Shown here: positions 1 to 7,685 of the stretch, in pieces
Position numbering within the stretch: the first letter of the stretch is position 1
Layout of the letters: the number at the start of each line of letters is the position of its first letter
NCBI GenBank assembly: GCA_947497195.1
Contig: CANMGM010000077.1
Location: 1-9,447, forward strand
Source of the DNA: Bacteroidota bacterium
Lineage (GTDB): Bacteria > Bacteroidota > Bacteroidia > M30B66
DNA: 9,447 nt
Direction of reading: 5' to 3'
Notes under the pieces: model-generated
Database searches by the model: none
What the model was told of the DNA's origin: nothing
Seen by the model: only the letters and a program-made list of their open reading frames with translations
Position numbers and translations under genes: made by a program

Positions 1-14
1 CACAGCAAACCACC

Positions 15-36
15 ATCGCTGAAGGTTCGCAGCGAT
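15..36 (-). terminator. Stem-loop just after adk, weak terminator candidate
   Basis: A perfect 7-bp inverted repeat, ATCGCTG at 15-21 and CAGCGAT at 30-36, closes an 8-base loop about 12 bases past the adk stop codon on the minus strand. The position suits an operon-end hairpin, but no T-tract follows on the minus strand, so it may be a processing or stability hairpin, or lie in the leader of the next gene beyond the window edge. The hairpin is seen directly; its function is inferred. Confidence 0.3.
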
Positions 37-48
37 TACAAATCTCAA

Positions 49-615
49 TTAACCAATTGCCTCACACAAGGAATTGAATATCGCATCAATTTCTCCGATT
101 CCGTTGATACCCTTAAATTTGTTCTGTGCGGCATAATAGTTTGCCAGTGGTGCTGTCTTCGCATTGTATTCTCTGATTCGGTTCGCAATGATCGATTCAT
201 CCTGATCGTCGCTACGGCCCGAATCTTTTCCTCGGTGCAACAAGCGCTTCACTAGTTCGGCCTCGTTCACTTCGAGCGCAAGCATGCATGTAATGCCGGT
301 ACTTTTTTCCGTCAACAAATTATCAAGTGCTTCGGCCTGGGCAACTGTACGCGGAAATCCATCGAAAATAAAACCCTTGGCATCCGGATTCTGATCCAGC
401 TTCGAACGAATCATGCCAATCACAATTTCATCCGGTACCAATACGCCCTGATCCATAAGCTTTTTAGCCTCGAGCCCCAAAGCTGTTCCTGCAGCAATCT
501 CCCCGCGCAGTAAGTCGCCGGTCGATAAATGATTAAGCATGTATTTCTCAACCAGCATCGCCGATTGTGTTCCTTTTCCTGCGCCGGGAGGCCCAAATAA
601 AACGATGTTAAGCAT
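49..615 (-). CDS. adk: Adenylate kinase, short-lid form
   Basis: Cytosolic enzyme converting ATP + AMP to 2 ADP, balancing adenylate pools. The 188-residue product has the Walker A loop GPPGAGKGT at residues 8-16, the AMP-site STGDLLR at 31-37, the FDGFPRT motif at 84-90, an RGKDSGRSDD lid segment at 129-137 and the NRIREY arginines at about 145-150. The lid is the short form with no zinc-binding cysteines, which explains the length of about 190 instead of about 215 residues; I recall this as usual for Bacteroidota. The start ATG lies inside the end of hpt (8-base overlap), so the two are probably co-transcribed and translationally coupled, with adk second. It shares a purine theme with hpt and the divergent purKE. 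No oddities; the identification is secure. Confidence 0.96.
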   Translation of the reverse strand: MLNIVLFGPPGAGKGTQSAMLVEKYMLNHLSTGDLLRGEIAAGTALGLEAKKLMDQGVLVPDEIVIGMIRSKLDQNPDAKGFIFDGFPRTVAQAEALDNLLTEKSTGITCMLALEVNEAELVKRLLHRGKDSGRSDDQDESIIANRIREYNAKTAPLANYYAAQNKFKGINGIGEIDAIFNSLCEAIG

Positions 616-1165
616 GTTCAGTATGTTTCAATTGATAAATATCGGGTAAGTTTCTGCCAAATCCATCCAAATCCAATCCGTAGCCCACTACAAAGCGGTC
701 GGGAATCGAAAATCCGATGTACTTAACCTGCACTTCTACTTCTCTGCGCTCCGGCTTATCGAGCAAGGTACAAATGGATAGCGATGCCGCCTGTTTATCC
801 TTCAGACTTTTACAAATCGAATCCATCGTGCGGCCTGTATCTACAATGTCTTCAACAATCACAACGTCGTATCCTACAATCTCTCGGTCGAGCCCAATTA
901 ACTCTTTTATCGCACCACTGCTATCGGTACCTGAGTAGGAAGAAACTTTCACAAAGCTCACTTCACAGGGAAGACTGATTTTCTTCAATAAATCGGCCGT
1001 AAACATGAACGACCCGTTCAGGATGCTAAGGAACAACAATTTCTTTCCGGCGTATTCGGCATTTATCGTTTCCGCCAGTGCTTCGATGCGCTTCTCAATC
1101 TCTTGCGCAGCAAGGTAAACTTCAAACCGATGCAATCCGATGACGATTTCCTGCCCATCTTTCAT
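608..1165 (-). CDS. hpt: Hypoxanthine phosphoribosyltransferase
   Basis: Purine salvage enzyme joining hypoxanthine (often also guanine) to PRPP to give IMP or GMP, in the cytosol. The 185-residue product carries the type I PRTase PRPP-binding motif VVIVEDIVDTGRT at residues 101-113, an earlier LNGSFMF loop at about 49-55, and the SYSGT flexible-loop segment at 76-80. The DRFVVGYGLDLDGFGRNLP region at 156-174 is the purine-base pocket and C-terminal signature of HPRT enzymes. Length is normal. It is the first gene of a leftward pair with adk, whose start codon lies within the last codons of hpt. The ATG at 1165 sits 4 bases past a TAnnTTTG-like box, so its mRNA may have almost no leader. Exact preference between hypoxanthine and guanine cannot be read from the sequence. 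Confidence 0.94.
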   Translation of the reverse strand: MKDGQEIVIGLHRFEVYLAAQEIEKRIEALAETINAEYAGKKLLFLSILNGSFMFTADLLKKISLPCEVSFVKVSSYSGTDSSGAIKELIGLDREIVGYDVVIVEDIVDTGRTMDSICKSLKDKQAASLSICTLLDKPERREVEVQVKYIGFSIPDRFVVGYGLDLDGFGRNLPDIYQLKHTEHA

Positions 1166-1169
1166 GCGG

Positions 1170-1177
1170 TAAAAATA
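1170..1177 (-). promoter_or_regulatory. Candidate -7 promoter element for hpt-adk
   Basis: On the minus strand these bases read TATTTTTA, one mismatch from the Bacteroidota -7 consensus TAnnTTTG. Only 4 bases separate it from the hpt ATG, so transcription would begin at or next to the start codon. No TTG-type -33 box is seen at the usual spacing. Inferred from consensus only. Confidence 0.35.
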
Positions 1178-1198
1178 GAAATTCTAATCGCTTGATGG

Positions 1199-1206
1199 TA
1201 TATTTG
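1199..1206 (+). promoter_or_regulatory. Candidate -7 promoter element for purKE
   Basis: TATATTTG is an exact match to the Bacteroidota -7 consensus TAnnTTTG and ends 4 bases before the purK ATG. The expected start of transcription is about the ATG itself, suggesting a leaderless purK mRNA. No clear -33 TTG lies about 19-21 bases upstream. It faces away from the hpt element in a 45-base divergent intergenic region. Confidence 0.5.
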
Positions 1207-1210
1207 AGCC

Positions 1211-2356
1211 ATGAACCGAAATGTTTCTGTTCCGCGCATCGGAATTTTAGGCGGAGGCCAGCTCGGACGCATGTTTTTGCAAAATGCGCTATCATACGAT
1301 GCATCGGTGTGCGTGCTTGATCCAGACCCCAACGCACCCTGCTCCAACTTGGCTACAGAATTTACCTGCGGCTCGTTCAACGATTTCGATTCGGTGATAA
1401 ACTTTGGTCGAACAGTCGATGTCATAACCGTCGAAATAGAACATGTAAACACCGAAGCGCTCGAACAACTTCAAACCGAGGGTAAAAAGGTATTTCCCCA
1501 ACCGCACATTTTACGAATGATTCAGGATAAAGGCTTGCAAAAGGAATTTTACCTGAACACCGATTTGCCTTCATCCGATTTTAAACTCGCAGCCAACAAT
1601 CAGGAACTTTCCGCCCTTGGCGATGATTGGTTTCCCTGTTTCGTGAAGTTACGTACTTCGGGTTACGATGGAAAAGGCGTTACGCACATTGCCGATCGCT
1701 CGCAATGCCATCTTGCTTTCGATGCACCCATGGTGGTCGAGAAGCTGGTTGGTGTTCAAACCGAATTTGCAGTGCTTGTTTCAAGGCATCAGGATGGTTC
1801 AACAGCCTTATTCCCCGCTGTGGATATGGAATTTCATCCCGAGGCCAACCTGGTCGAATTCCTTTCTTCACCCTCTGATCTTCCCAACGATTTGCTTCAG
1901 CATGCCAACGATATCGCGCTTAAACTGGTTAAAAAGCTCGATTTCATCGGTTTGCTGGCCATCGAATTTTTTCTCGATACGCAAGGAAATATTCTGATCA
2001 ACGAAATTGCTCCGCGTCCGCATAATTCAGGCCATCATACAATCGAAGGCAATGCTACCAGCCAGTTCGACCAACATTTTCGGGCTGTTGCCGGATGGGC
2101 TCCTGGAAATACCAATATAATTCAGGCCGCGGTGATGCTCAACCTGCTCGGAGCACCCGGTTATTCGGGCTCGGTATGGTACGATGGACTTGCCGAAGCG
2201 GCCGCATTACCCGGTGTGCATATTCATCTTTACGGAAAGAAGCAAACCAAGCCCATGCGCAAGATGGGACACGTTACGGTTACGGCAACAACAACAGCTT
2301 TGGCAAAGGAAATCGCCCGAAAAGTACAATCCATTTTAACGGTAAAATCACAATAA
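1211..2356 (+). CDS. purK: N5-carboxyaminoimidazole ribonucleotide synthase (ATP-grasp)
   Basis: Catalyses ATP- and bicarbonate-dependent conversion of AIR to N5-CAIR in de novo purine synthesis. The 381-residue product begins with the PurK N-terminal loop GILGGGQLGRM (11-21), then the ATP-grasp core with VKLRTSGYDGKG (145-156) binding nucleotide, acidic metal ligands in the IEFFLD region (251-256), and NEIAPRPHNSGH (264-275), diagnostic for PurK and its relatives. The C-terminal KPMRKMGHVT stretch (347-356) is also typical. Length is normal. The start is the ATG giving the expected N-terminus, although it falls only 4 bases after a promoter-like box. It runs into purE with a 3-base gap, so the two form an operon carrying out consecutive reactions. 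Expression is probably driven from the divergent region shared with hpt; no known purine operator or riboswitch is visible. Confidence 0.96.
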   Translation: MNRNVSVPRIGILGGGQLGRMFLQNALSYDASVCVLDPDPNAPCSNLATEFTCGSFNDFDSVINFGRTVDVITVEIEHVNTEALEQLQTEGKKVFPQPHILRMIQDKGLQKEFYLNTDLPSSDFKLAANNQELSALGDDWFPCFVKLRTSGYDGKGVTHIADRSQCHLAFDAPMVVEKLVGVQTEFAVLVSRHQDGSTALFPAVDMEFHPEANLVEFLSSPSDLPNDLLQHANDIALKLVKKLDFIGLLAIEFFLDTQGNILINEIAPRPHNSGHHTIEGNATSQFDQHFRAVAGWAPGNTNIIQAAVMLNLLGAPGYSGSVWYDGLAEAAALPGVHIHLYGKKQTKPMRKMGHVTVTATTTALAKEIARKVQSILTVKSQ

Positions 2357-2359
2357 ACT

Positions 2360-2884
2360 ATGAGCAAAGCACGCATCGGAATCATCATGGGAAGCAGCAG
2401 CGATTTACCAACAATGCAGGCTGCAGCCGAACAATGCGAGTTGTTCGAAGTGCCGTTCGAAATCACCATCGTATCGGCCCACCGCACTCCCGAGCGCATG
2501 GTCGAATATGCCAAGTCGGCTCGCGAACGCGGCATAGAAGTGATTATCGCCGGAGCAGGTGGTGCAGCACATCTGCCGGGTATGGTCGCTTCGCTCACAT
2601 CCTTGCCGGTTATTGGCGTGCCCATAAAAAGTTCCAATTCCATCGACGGCTGGGATTCGGTCTTGTCGATTCTCCAAATGCCTTCCGGAATTCCTGTCGC
2701 AACCGTCGCACTCAATGGAGCCGCCAACGCTGGCTTGCTTGCCTTGCGCATCCTCGGAGCTTCCGAATCGCACATTGCCGATCGAATGGATGCCTACCGT
2801 TCCGAACTCGAGAAAAAAGTAATGAACACACTCGACGAGCCGAAAAAGCTGAATTTCAAGTATCAGCGAAATGCTGAAATTTAA
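2360..2884 (+). CDS. purE: N5-CAIR mutase (class I PurE)
   Basis: Moves the carboxyl group of N5-CAIR, made by PurK, to C4 to yield CAIR; class I PurE acts as a cytosolic octamer. The 174-residue product shows MGSSSD (10-15), which binds the phosphate, the SAHRTP motif (39-44) with the conserved His41, the glycine-rich GAGGAAHLPGM segment (65-75) with His71, and the MPSGIPVATVALN / NAGLLALRIL stretch (107-132). Presence of purK right upstream supports the class I (bacterial mutase) assignment rather than the AIR carboxylase class. The ATG follows the purK stop after 3 bases. Residues from about 155 on are a polar tail beyond the conserved fold. Nothing anomalous was seen. Confidence 0.97.
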   Translation: MSKARIGIIMGSSSDLPTMQAAAEQCELFEVPFEITIVSAHRTPERMVEYAKSARERGIEVIIAGAGGAAHLPGMVASLTSLPVIGVPIKSSNSIDGWDSVLSILQMPSGIPVATVALNGAANAGLLALRILGASESHIADRMDAYRSELEKKVMNTLDEPKKLNFKYQRNAEI

Positions 2885-2931
2885 CTGCTGAGATACACTG
2901 TAAATCATTCATTTTGGTAACTTGTTGCCCT

Positions 2932-3756
2932 ATGAAAAAAGGGTACTATCATTTCCTGTTCCTCGTTTTTGGTTTTCTTAATCAGGGAATTGCGATTGCT
3001 GGTGGAGAGTTTTTGCCGGTCGGTGCGCGTTCTGCCGGATTGGCGCATGCCTCGGTTACACTGGGCGATGTGTGGTCGGTGTTTCATAATCCGGCCGGAA
3101 TAGCATCACTCAGCAAACTTTCGGCTGGTGTGTATTACGAAAACCGCTTCGGTGTTCCCGAAATGGGCTTGCGTGCCGGAGCCTTTGCACTTCCGTTTGG
3201 AAAAAATGCAGTGGGATTAAACATCCGCACCTTCGGATATACGCTTTATTCAGAGCAACAAGCGGGATTGACGTATGCGCGCGCTTTCGGCGATCACCTG
3301 CGCATTGGAATGCAGTTCAATTATATAGGGTTTCGTTTTTCGGAGTATTACGGACAAAAATCGGTGTTTACCGCAACGGTCGGTGCCACCTATGCATTCG
3401 GCCGTAATCTGGTGCTCGGCGCACAAGTTTTCAATCCCAATGAACAACGCATCACCGAAACAGGCAATGAGCGTGTGCCTTCGATGGTTCGCTTCGGTGC
3501 CCGTTACCGTTTTTCGGATCAGGTGTTTGCGTGCAGCGAGGTAGAACAAAGCCTCAATACGAAGCCGGTTTTCAAGGCGGGAATCGAATACAAACCTGTC
3601 TCGGTTTTGGTTTTGCGCGCAGGGGTTAGCGGTAATCCGCGAACGTCAAGCTTTGGGTTTGGATTGGTACTAAAGAAGTTCCAGATCGACATGGCGGGCA
3701 GCTTTCATCCCGTACTTGGATTTACGCCGCAATTCGGAATTACGTTTAATCCCTAA
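2932..3756 (+). CDS. PorV/PorQ-like outer-membrane beta-barrel protein, unknown role
   Basis: A secreted protein of 274 residues. A signal peptide is clear: MKK start, hydrophobic stretch at about 6-20, likely cut after AIA (about residue 23). The mature N-terminus has the GARSAGLAHASVTLGD...FHNPAGIA pattern (31-58) shared by PorV/PorQ and related FadL-like barrels; the rest is alternating aromatic and hydrophobic strands (for example VGLNIRTFGYTLY, LRIGMQFNYIGFRF, VLVLRAGVSG) fitting a 10-14-strand barrel. The ATG at 2932 is chosen because it starts the signal peptide; an upstream TTG at 2914 would only add 6 unlikely residues. It follows purE by 47 bases and ends 6 bases before the next gene, so it is probably co-expressed with it. 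The size and the following helix-hairpin-helix gene match a conserved Bacteroidota pair I recall, which has no settled function; PorV itself serves type IX secretion, but no T9SS component is visible here. Confidence 0.8.
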   Translation: MKKGYYHFLFLVFGFLNQGIAIAGGEFLPVGARSAGLAHASVTLGDVWSVFHNPAGIASLSKLSAGVYYENRFGVPEMGLRAGAFALPFGKNAVGLNIRTFGYTLYSEQQAGLTYARAFGDHLRIGMQFNYIGFRFSEYYGQKSVFTATVGATYAFGRNLVLGAQVFNPNEQRITETGNERVPSMVRFGARYRFSDQVFACSEVEQSLNTKPVFKAGIEYKPVSVLVLRAGVSGNPRTSSFGFGLVLKKFQIDMAGSFHPVLGFTPQFGITFNP

Positions 3757-3762
3757 TCAGGC

Positions 3763-5853
3763 ATGCGCGTTCCAATTTTCGCACTTCTATTTTTTCTGCT
3801 TGTAACTGCCGGGTTTGCCCAGCAGGTAATTCCCGATCCGAAAACCGATAACTTTATTGAGCGGAAAATTGAAACCATCGCCGAAAACTCGAGCGAAGAC
3901 ATCGACTTTACCACCATTTTCGATGCGCTGAACTATTATAAAGATCACCCGCTCGAGCTCAATACGGCCACTGCCGAAGAGCTTCAACAACTGTATCTGC
4001 TCAGCGATTTTCAGATCGCTGCCTTAATTCGTCACCGCAACCAATATGGCAAACTATTGTCGATTTATGAACTGCAAGCGGTCGAAGGATTTGATCTGGC
4101 GCTGATTTATCAGATGCTGCCATTTGTGAAAGTGTCGCGCGATTTGAACCGCCTGAATATTTCGGTGAAGGATGTATTCAAATATGCTCGTCAGGAAGTT
4201 ATGATGCGTGTTTCGCAGGGAATCGAACAACAAAAAGGCTTCACGACGGTCGATTCGGCCGAGTTAGCAGAGAATCCGAATGCGCGGTATCTGGGAAGTC
4301 CGCAACGTGTATTTGCTCGCTACCGTTTTCGGTATAGCAACAATGTTTCGTTTGGCATCACTGCCGAGAAGGATGCCGGAGAAGAGTTTTTCCGCGGAAC
4401 GCAGAAACAGGGCTTCGATTTTTATTCGGCACACTTCGCCTTGCGGAATATTGGTCGACTCAAAGCACTCACCATTGGCGACTTCCAGGCGCAGTTCGGA
4501 CAGGGCTTAACCTGTTGGACGGGCTTCGGTTTTGGTAAAACTTCAGATGCCTTGAACATTAAGCGATCGGGCCTTGGATTGCGCCCATATACTTCAATCA
4601 ACGAGAATTTATTTTTGCGAGGAGCTGGCGCAACCTGGGCCTTTTGGAAATTCGAGATTACGGCCTTCGCCTCACGCAAAGCTTTAAATTCCAATGCATC
4701 GGCAGGTGACTCGCTGAGTCAGGACTTGCAGGCCTTTACGAACTTTAATTTGAGCGGCTTGCACCGCACACCAGGCGAACTCGAAGATAAGGCCAATATC
4801 ACCGAACAGGCCTGGGGCACCCATCTCCGCTATAAAGCCGACAACCTGCAAATAGGCTTTACCTTCGCCGATTTCTCCTATTCGGCCGATCTTACGCGGA
4901 GCCCATCGCCCTACAATCAGTTCGAATTTTCGGGGCGTCACAACCAGAATGTGGGCGTCGATTTCAATTACATCTTCCGCAATTTCAACTTCTTCGGTGA
5001 AGCATCCCGCAGCAAAAACGGCGGCATGGCAGCAACGGCCGGGTGCATTGTGAGTCTCGATCCACGCCTTTCGTTTTCGGTACTAAACCGCCGATTTGCC
5101 CGCGATTATCAGGTAATCTATTCGGCATCCATCGCCGAAGGCTCGCGTTCCATCAACGAAAACGGCTTGATGGTAGGCATCAACATGCGGCCTGCAAAAG
5201 GCATAAATTTCAACGCATATTTCGACCAGTGGCGCTATCCTTGGCTTCGGTATTTAGTTGATGCGCCCACAACCGGTTACGACGGATTGGCTCAGTTAAA
5301 CTACACGCCATCAAAAACGATGGACATGTACGTGCGGTTTCGCCAACGCATCAGGGCGCGCAACACCACGGCAGATTTCGAAGAAGTGATCGATTATCCT
5401 ATTGACCAGATGCAGCAGAATTACCGATACGATATCATTTACAAAGTATCGCCATCCTTCAAATTACGCAACCGAATCGAATACGTGCGTTTTTTTCCCG
5501 GTGATGGACGTATTGAAGAAGGCTATGTTGCCTTACAGGATGTGATTTTTAAGCCAATGTCGATGCCCTTGAGTTTTTCGGTGCGTTATGCCTTGTTCCG
5601 CACCGATGGCTACAATCCACGTGTTTATGCCTACGAAAACGACATGCTGTATTCGTTTTCAATCCCGGCCTATTTCAATAAAGGATCGAGGGCGTACATC
5701 AACCTCGAATACAATCTGGGGCGCAACATCGACATCTGGGTGCGGTATGCTCGTTTCTTTTACACCGACCAAACAAGTTCAGGATCGGGCCTAACCGAAA
5801 CGCAAGGGCCGGTAAAATCTGACTTTAGGGTACAGATTCGGCTCAGGTTTTAG
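3763..5853 (+). CDS. Secreted helix-hairpin-helix / outer-membrane barrel protein
   Basis: A 696-residue envelope protein. A signal peptide spans about residues 1-19 (hydrophobic FALLFFLLVTAGFA, probable cut before QQ). Residues 62-124 form a ComEA-like helix-hairpin-helix region: PLELNTATAEELQQLYLLS, then IRHRNQYGKLLSIYELQAVEGF. The hairpin glycines usual in DNA-binding HhH units are replaced (LLSDF in the first, EGFD in the second), so DNA contact is uncertain. From about 180 to the end the protein is rich in alternating aromatic strands such as FARYRFRYSNNVSFGI and ends in RLRF with a terminal Phe, as in outer-membrane barrels. The start ATG is 6 bases after the preceding gene, so the pair is likely one transcript. 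The domain layout is that of Bacteroidota proteins annotated only as helix-hairpin-helix domain-containing; no function is established. The barrel is inferred from pattern, not modelled. Confidence 0.8.
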   Translation: MRVPIFALLFFLLVTAGFAQQVIPDPKTDNFIERKIETIAENSSEDIDFTTIFDALNYYKDHPLELNTATAEELQQLYLLSDFQIAALIRHRNQYGKLLSIYELQAVEGFDLALIYQMLPFVKVSRDLNRLNISVKDVFKYARQEVMMRVSQGIEQQKGFTTVDSAELAENPNARYLGSPQRVFARYRFRYSNNVSFGITAEKDAGEEFFRGTQKQGFDFYSAHFALRNIGRLKALTIGDFQAQFGQGLTCWTGFGFGKTSDALNIKRSGLGLRPYTSINENLFLRGAGATWAFWKFEITAFASRKALNSNASAGDSLSQDLQAFTNFNLSGLHRTPGELEDKANITEQAWGTHLRYKADNLQIGFTFADFSYSADLTRSPSPYNQFEFSGRHNQNVGVDFNYIFRNFNFFGEASRSKNGGMAATAGCIVSLDPRLSFSVLNRRFARDYQVIYSASIAEGSRSINENGLMVGINMRPAKGINFNAYFDQWRYPWLRYLVDAPTTGYDGLAQLNYTPSKTMDMYVRFRQRIRARNTTADFEEVIDYPIDQMQQNYRYDIIYKVSPSFKLRNRIEYVRFFPGDGRIEEGYVALQDVIFKPMSMPLSFSVRYALFRTDGYNPRVYAYENDMLYSFSIPAYFNKGSRAYINLEYNLGRNIDIWVRYARFFYTDQTSSGSGLTETQGPVKSDFRVQIRLRF

Positions 5854-5882
5854 TGGTTTGTTTGCGAATTCTTGGAATCTAT

Positions 5883-5903
5883 TTGCGTACATGTAGTATG
5901 CAA
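5883..5903. terminator. Hairpin in the convergent gap, weak terminator candidate
   Basis: Between two converging genes (stops at 5853 and 5959) lies an 8-bp stem with one G-T pair: TTGCGTAC at 5883-5890 and GTATGCAA at 5896-5903, loop ATGTA. A second small hairpin, GAAGC/GCTTC with a TCGT loop, lies at 5927-5940. Neither has a T-tract on either strand, so they could end transcription only in a factor-assisted way. Hairpins are seen; function is inferred. Confidence 0.25.
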
Positions 5904-5958
5904 TGCCATGAACCCAGAAGAAGCCAGAAGCTCGTGCTTCGAAATGCAGGTGTGCGGT

Positions 5959-7602
5959 TTAAATTGCCTCTGTAGCGCGCTCGTGAACACGTCTGCTGCG
6001 TTCCAACGCTGCCTTCACGAAATCGATAAACAAGGGATGCGGATTGTCGACCGTACTCTTGTATTCGGGGTGAAACTGTACCCCAATAAACCAAGGATGT
6101 GCAGGTATCTCGACAATTTCAACCAGTCCCTGTTCCTGATTTACTCCAGAAGCAAGCATGCCCGATGTTTCGAACTGCTTCAGATATTCATTGTTAAATT
6201 CGTAACGGTGGCGGTGTCGCTCAGAAATTTCCGCACGATGATAGGCCATCCAGGCTTTACTTCCTTCGGCAATACGACATGGATAGGCACCCAGGCGCAT
6301 GGTACCACCTTTTTGTGTTATGTTTCTCTGACCTTCCTGAAGATGAATAACCGGTGCATCGGTGTTGGGGTTCATCTCGGTCGAATGGGCGGTGCTTAAG
6401 CCCAAAACATTGCGTGCAAATTCAATTACTGCGCACTGCATCCCTAGGCAGATTCCTAAAAACGGGATGGCATTCTCGCGTGCAAAACGAATGGCCGAAA
6501 TTTTCCCTTCGATGCCGCGTTCTCCAAAGCCAGGTGCTACAAGAATTCCGGCTAAGCCTGAAAGCAATTCGGGTATGCTCGATTCTTCTAGGTCTTCGGA
6601 ATGAATCCACCGCAGTTTTACCTGACATAAATTGTAGGCGCCTGCATGTATGAATGACTCGGCAATAGACTTATACGCATCTTTTAGTTCGATGTATTTG
6701 CCGATAATGCCAATCTCAACTTCGTGTTTCGGATTACGCAGTCGGAACAAAAAGTCTTTCCAATTCGATAAATCGGGCATTTCCTGGTAAGGCATTCCCA
6801 ATTTTTTGAGGACCACTTTATCGAGTTCCTCTTTTTCCATGAGTAGCGGCACATCGTAAATCGAAGGGGCATCGCAGGATTCAATTACCGACTCTTCGTT
6901 TACGTTGCAGAATAAGCCGATTTTGCGTTTTAACTCTTTGCTCAATTCGTGCTCGGTGCGGCAAACCAGAATATCGGGCTGAACACCCTGTTCAAGGAAC
7001 ATTTTCACGGAGTGCTGCGTGGGCTTGGTTTTTAACTCTCCGGCAGCAGATAAAAAGGGGATGAGTGTAAGGTGAATTACCATGCAATCATGTGAGCCAA
7101 GTTCCAGCTTCAGTTGCCGAATGGATTCGATATAAGGCAGCGACTCGATATCGCCAACAGTACCACCTATTTCGGTGATTACAAATTCATAGCGACCACT
7201 TTCTCCTAGGAGTTTCATGCGACGCTTAATTTCATCTGTAATGTGCGGAATTATCTGCACTGTTTTACCAAGATAATCGCCACGGCGTTCCTTTTCTATT
7301 ACTTCTTTGTAGATTCGACCGGTGGTAACATTATTGGCCTGCGATGTAGGTACATTGAGGAAACGTTCATAATGCCCAAGGTCGAGATCGGTTTCGGCAC
7401 CGTCTTCGGTAACATAACATTCGCCATGTTCGTAAGGATTGAGCGTGCCCGGATCGACATTGATATAGGGATCAAATTTTTGAATGGTAACAGAGTAACC
7501 TCTGGCCTGAAGCAATTTGGCCAAGGAAGCAGAAATAATTCCCTTTCCTAAGGAGGAGGCTACCCCACCGGTTACGAAAATGTATTTGGCGGGCGATGAC
7601 AT
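5959..7602 (-). CDS. pyrG: CTP synthase (glutamine-hydrolysing)
   Basis: Makes CTP from UTP, ATP and glutamine, the last step of pyrimidine nucleotide synthesis, as a cytosolic tetramer. The 547-residue product has both domains. The N-terminal synthase part includes YIFVTGGVASSLGKG (7-21) for ATP, QKFDPYINVDPGT (41-53), GETD-type EDGAETDLDLGHYERF (66-81) and EIGGTVGDIES (144-154). The C-terminal class I glutamine amidotransferase part has the oxyanion-region PGFGERG (357-363), nucleophile Cys385 in GICLGMQ (383-389), and the His511/Glu513 partners in QFHPEY (509-514). Length is normal for the family. The ATG is the family's usual start, 20 bases past a perfect TAnnTTTG box. It converges with the barrel gene and is separated from the next intact gene by AT-rich accessory DNA. 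No attenuator of the Gram-positive kind is visible. Confidence 0.97.
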   Translation of the reverse strand: MSSPAKYIFVTGGVASSLGKGIISASLAKLLQARGYSVTIQKFDPYINVDPGTLNPYEHGECYVTEDGAETDLDLGHYERFLNVPTSQANNVTTGRIYKEVIEKERRGDYLGKTVQIIPHITDEIKRRMKLLGESGRYEFVITEIGGTVGDIESLPYIESIRQLKLELGSHDCMVIHLTLIPFLSAAGELKTKPTQHSVKMFLEQGVQPDILVCRTEHELSKELKRKIGLFCNVNEESVIESCDAPSIYDVPLLMEKEELDKVVLKKLGMPYQEMPDLSNWKDFLFRLRNPKHEVEIGIIGKYIELKDAYKSIAESFIHAGAYNLCQVKLRWIHSEDLEESSIPELLSGLAGILVAPGFGERGIEGKISAIRFARENAIPFLGICLGMQCAVIEFARNVLGLSTAHSTEMNPNTDAPVIHLQEGQRNITQKGGTMRLGAYPCRIAEGSKAWMAYHRAEISERHRHRYEFNNEYLKQFETSGMLASGVNQEQGLVEIVEIPAHPWFIGVQFHPEYKSTVDNPHPLFIDFVKAALERSRRVHERATEAI

Positions 7603-7622
7603 GGTTTACCTGAAGAGTTTGC

Positions 7623-7630
7623 CAAAATTA
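7623..7630 (-). promoter_or_regulatory. Candidate -7 promoter element for pyrG
   Basis: The minus strand reads TAATTTTG, an exact TAnnTTTG match, ending 20 bases before the pyrG ATG, which leaves room for a short leader. A TTG lies 25 bases upstream of the box, longer than the usual 19-21 spacing, so the -33 element is unclear. Confidence 0.5.
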
Positions 7631-7685
7631 TAAAATCTAAGCGAGAGATTCGTCCCAATTCGATTTGATTTCATATTTTCTATTC

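Noticed and set aside
1..48. Start of a further minus-strand gene (for example obgE) after adk
   Set aside because: Only a hairpin and 48 bases are visible; the one ATG on the minus strand gives no recognisable N-terminus.
69..81. 13-base exact match AGGAATTGAATAT with 8620-8632
   Set aside because: One copy is inside adk coding sequence, and about one such match is expected by chance in a window of this size.
129..160. Zinc-binding lid in adenylate kinase
   Set aside because: The lid is the short RGKDSGRSDD type with no cysteine pairs, so no zinc site is present.
2095..2877. A long plus-strand open frame of about 260 codons crossing the purK-purE junction
   Set aside because: It overlaps two certain genes in another frame, is rich in Arg, Ser and Gly without any family pattern, and has no gene-like start context.
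2914..2931. TTG start for the PorV-like protein
   Set aside because: It adds 6 residues ahead of a typical MKK signal peptide; ATG at 2932 is preferred.
5872..6399. A 175-codon plus-strand frame opposite the end of pyrG
   Set aside because: It is antisense to the well-supported glutaminase domain of pyrG; the Cys-rich translation lacks domain features.
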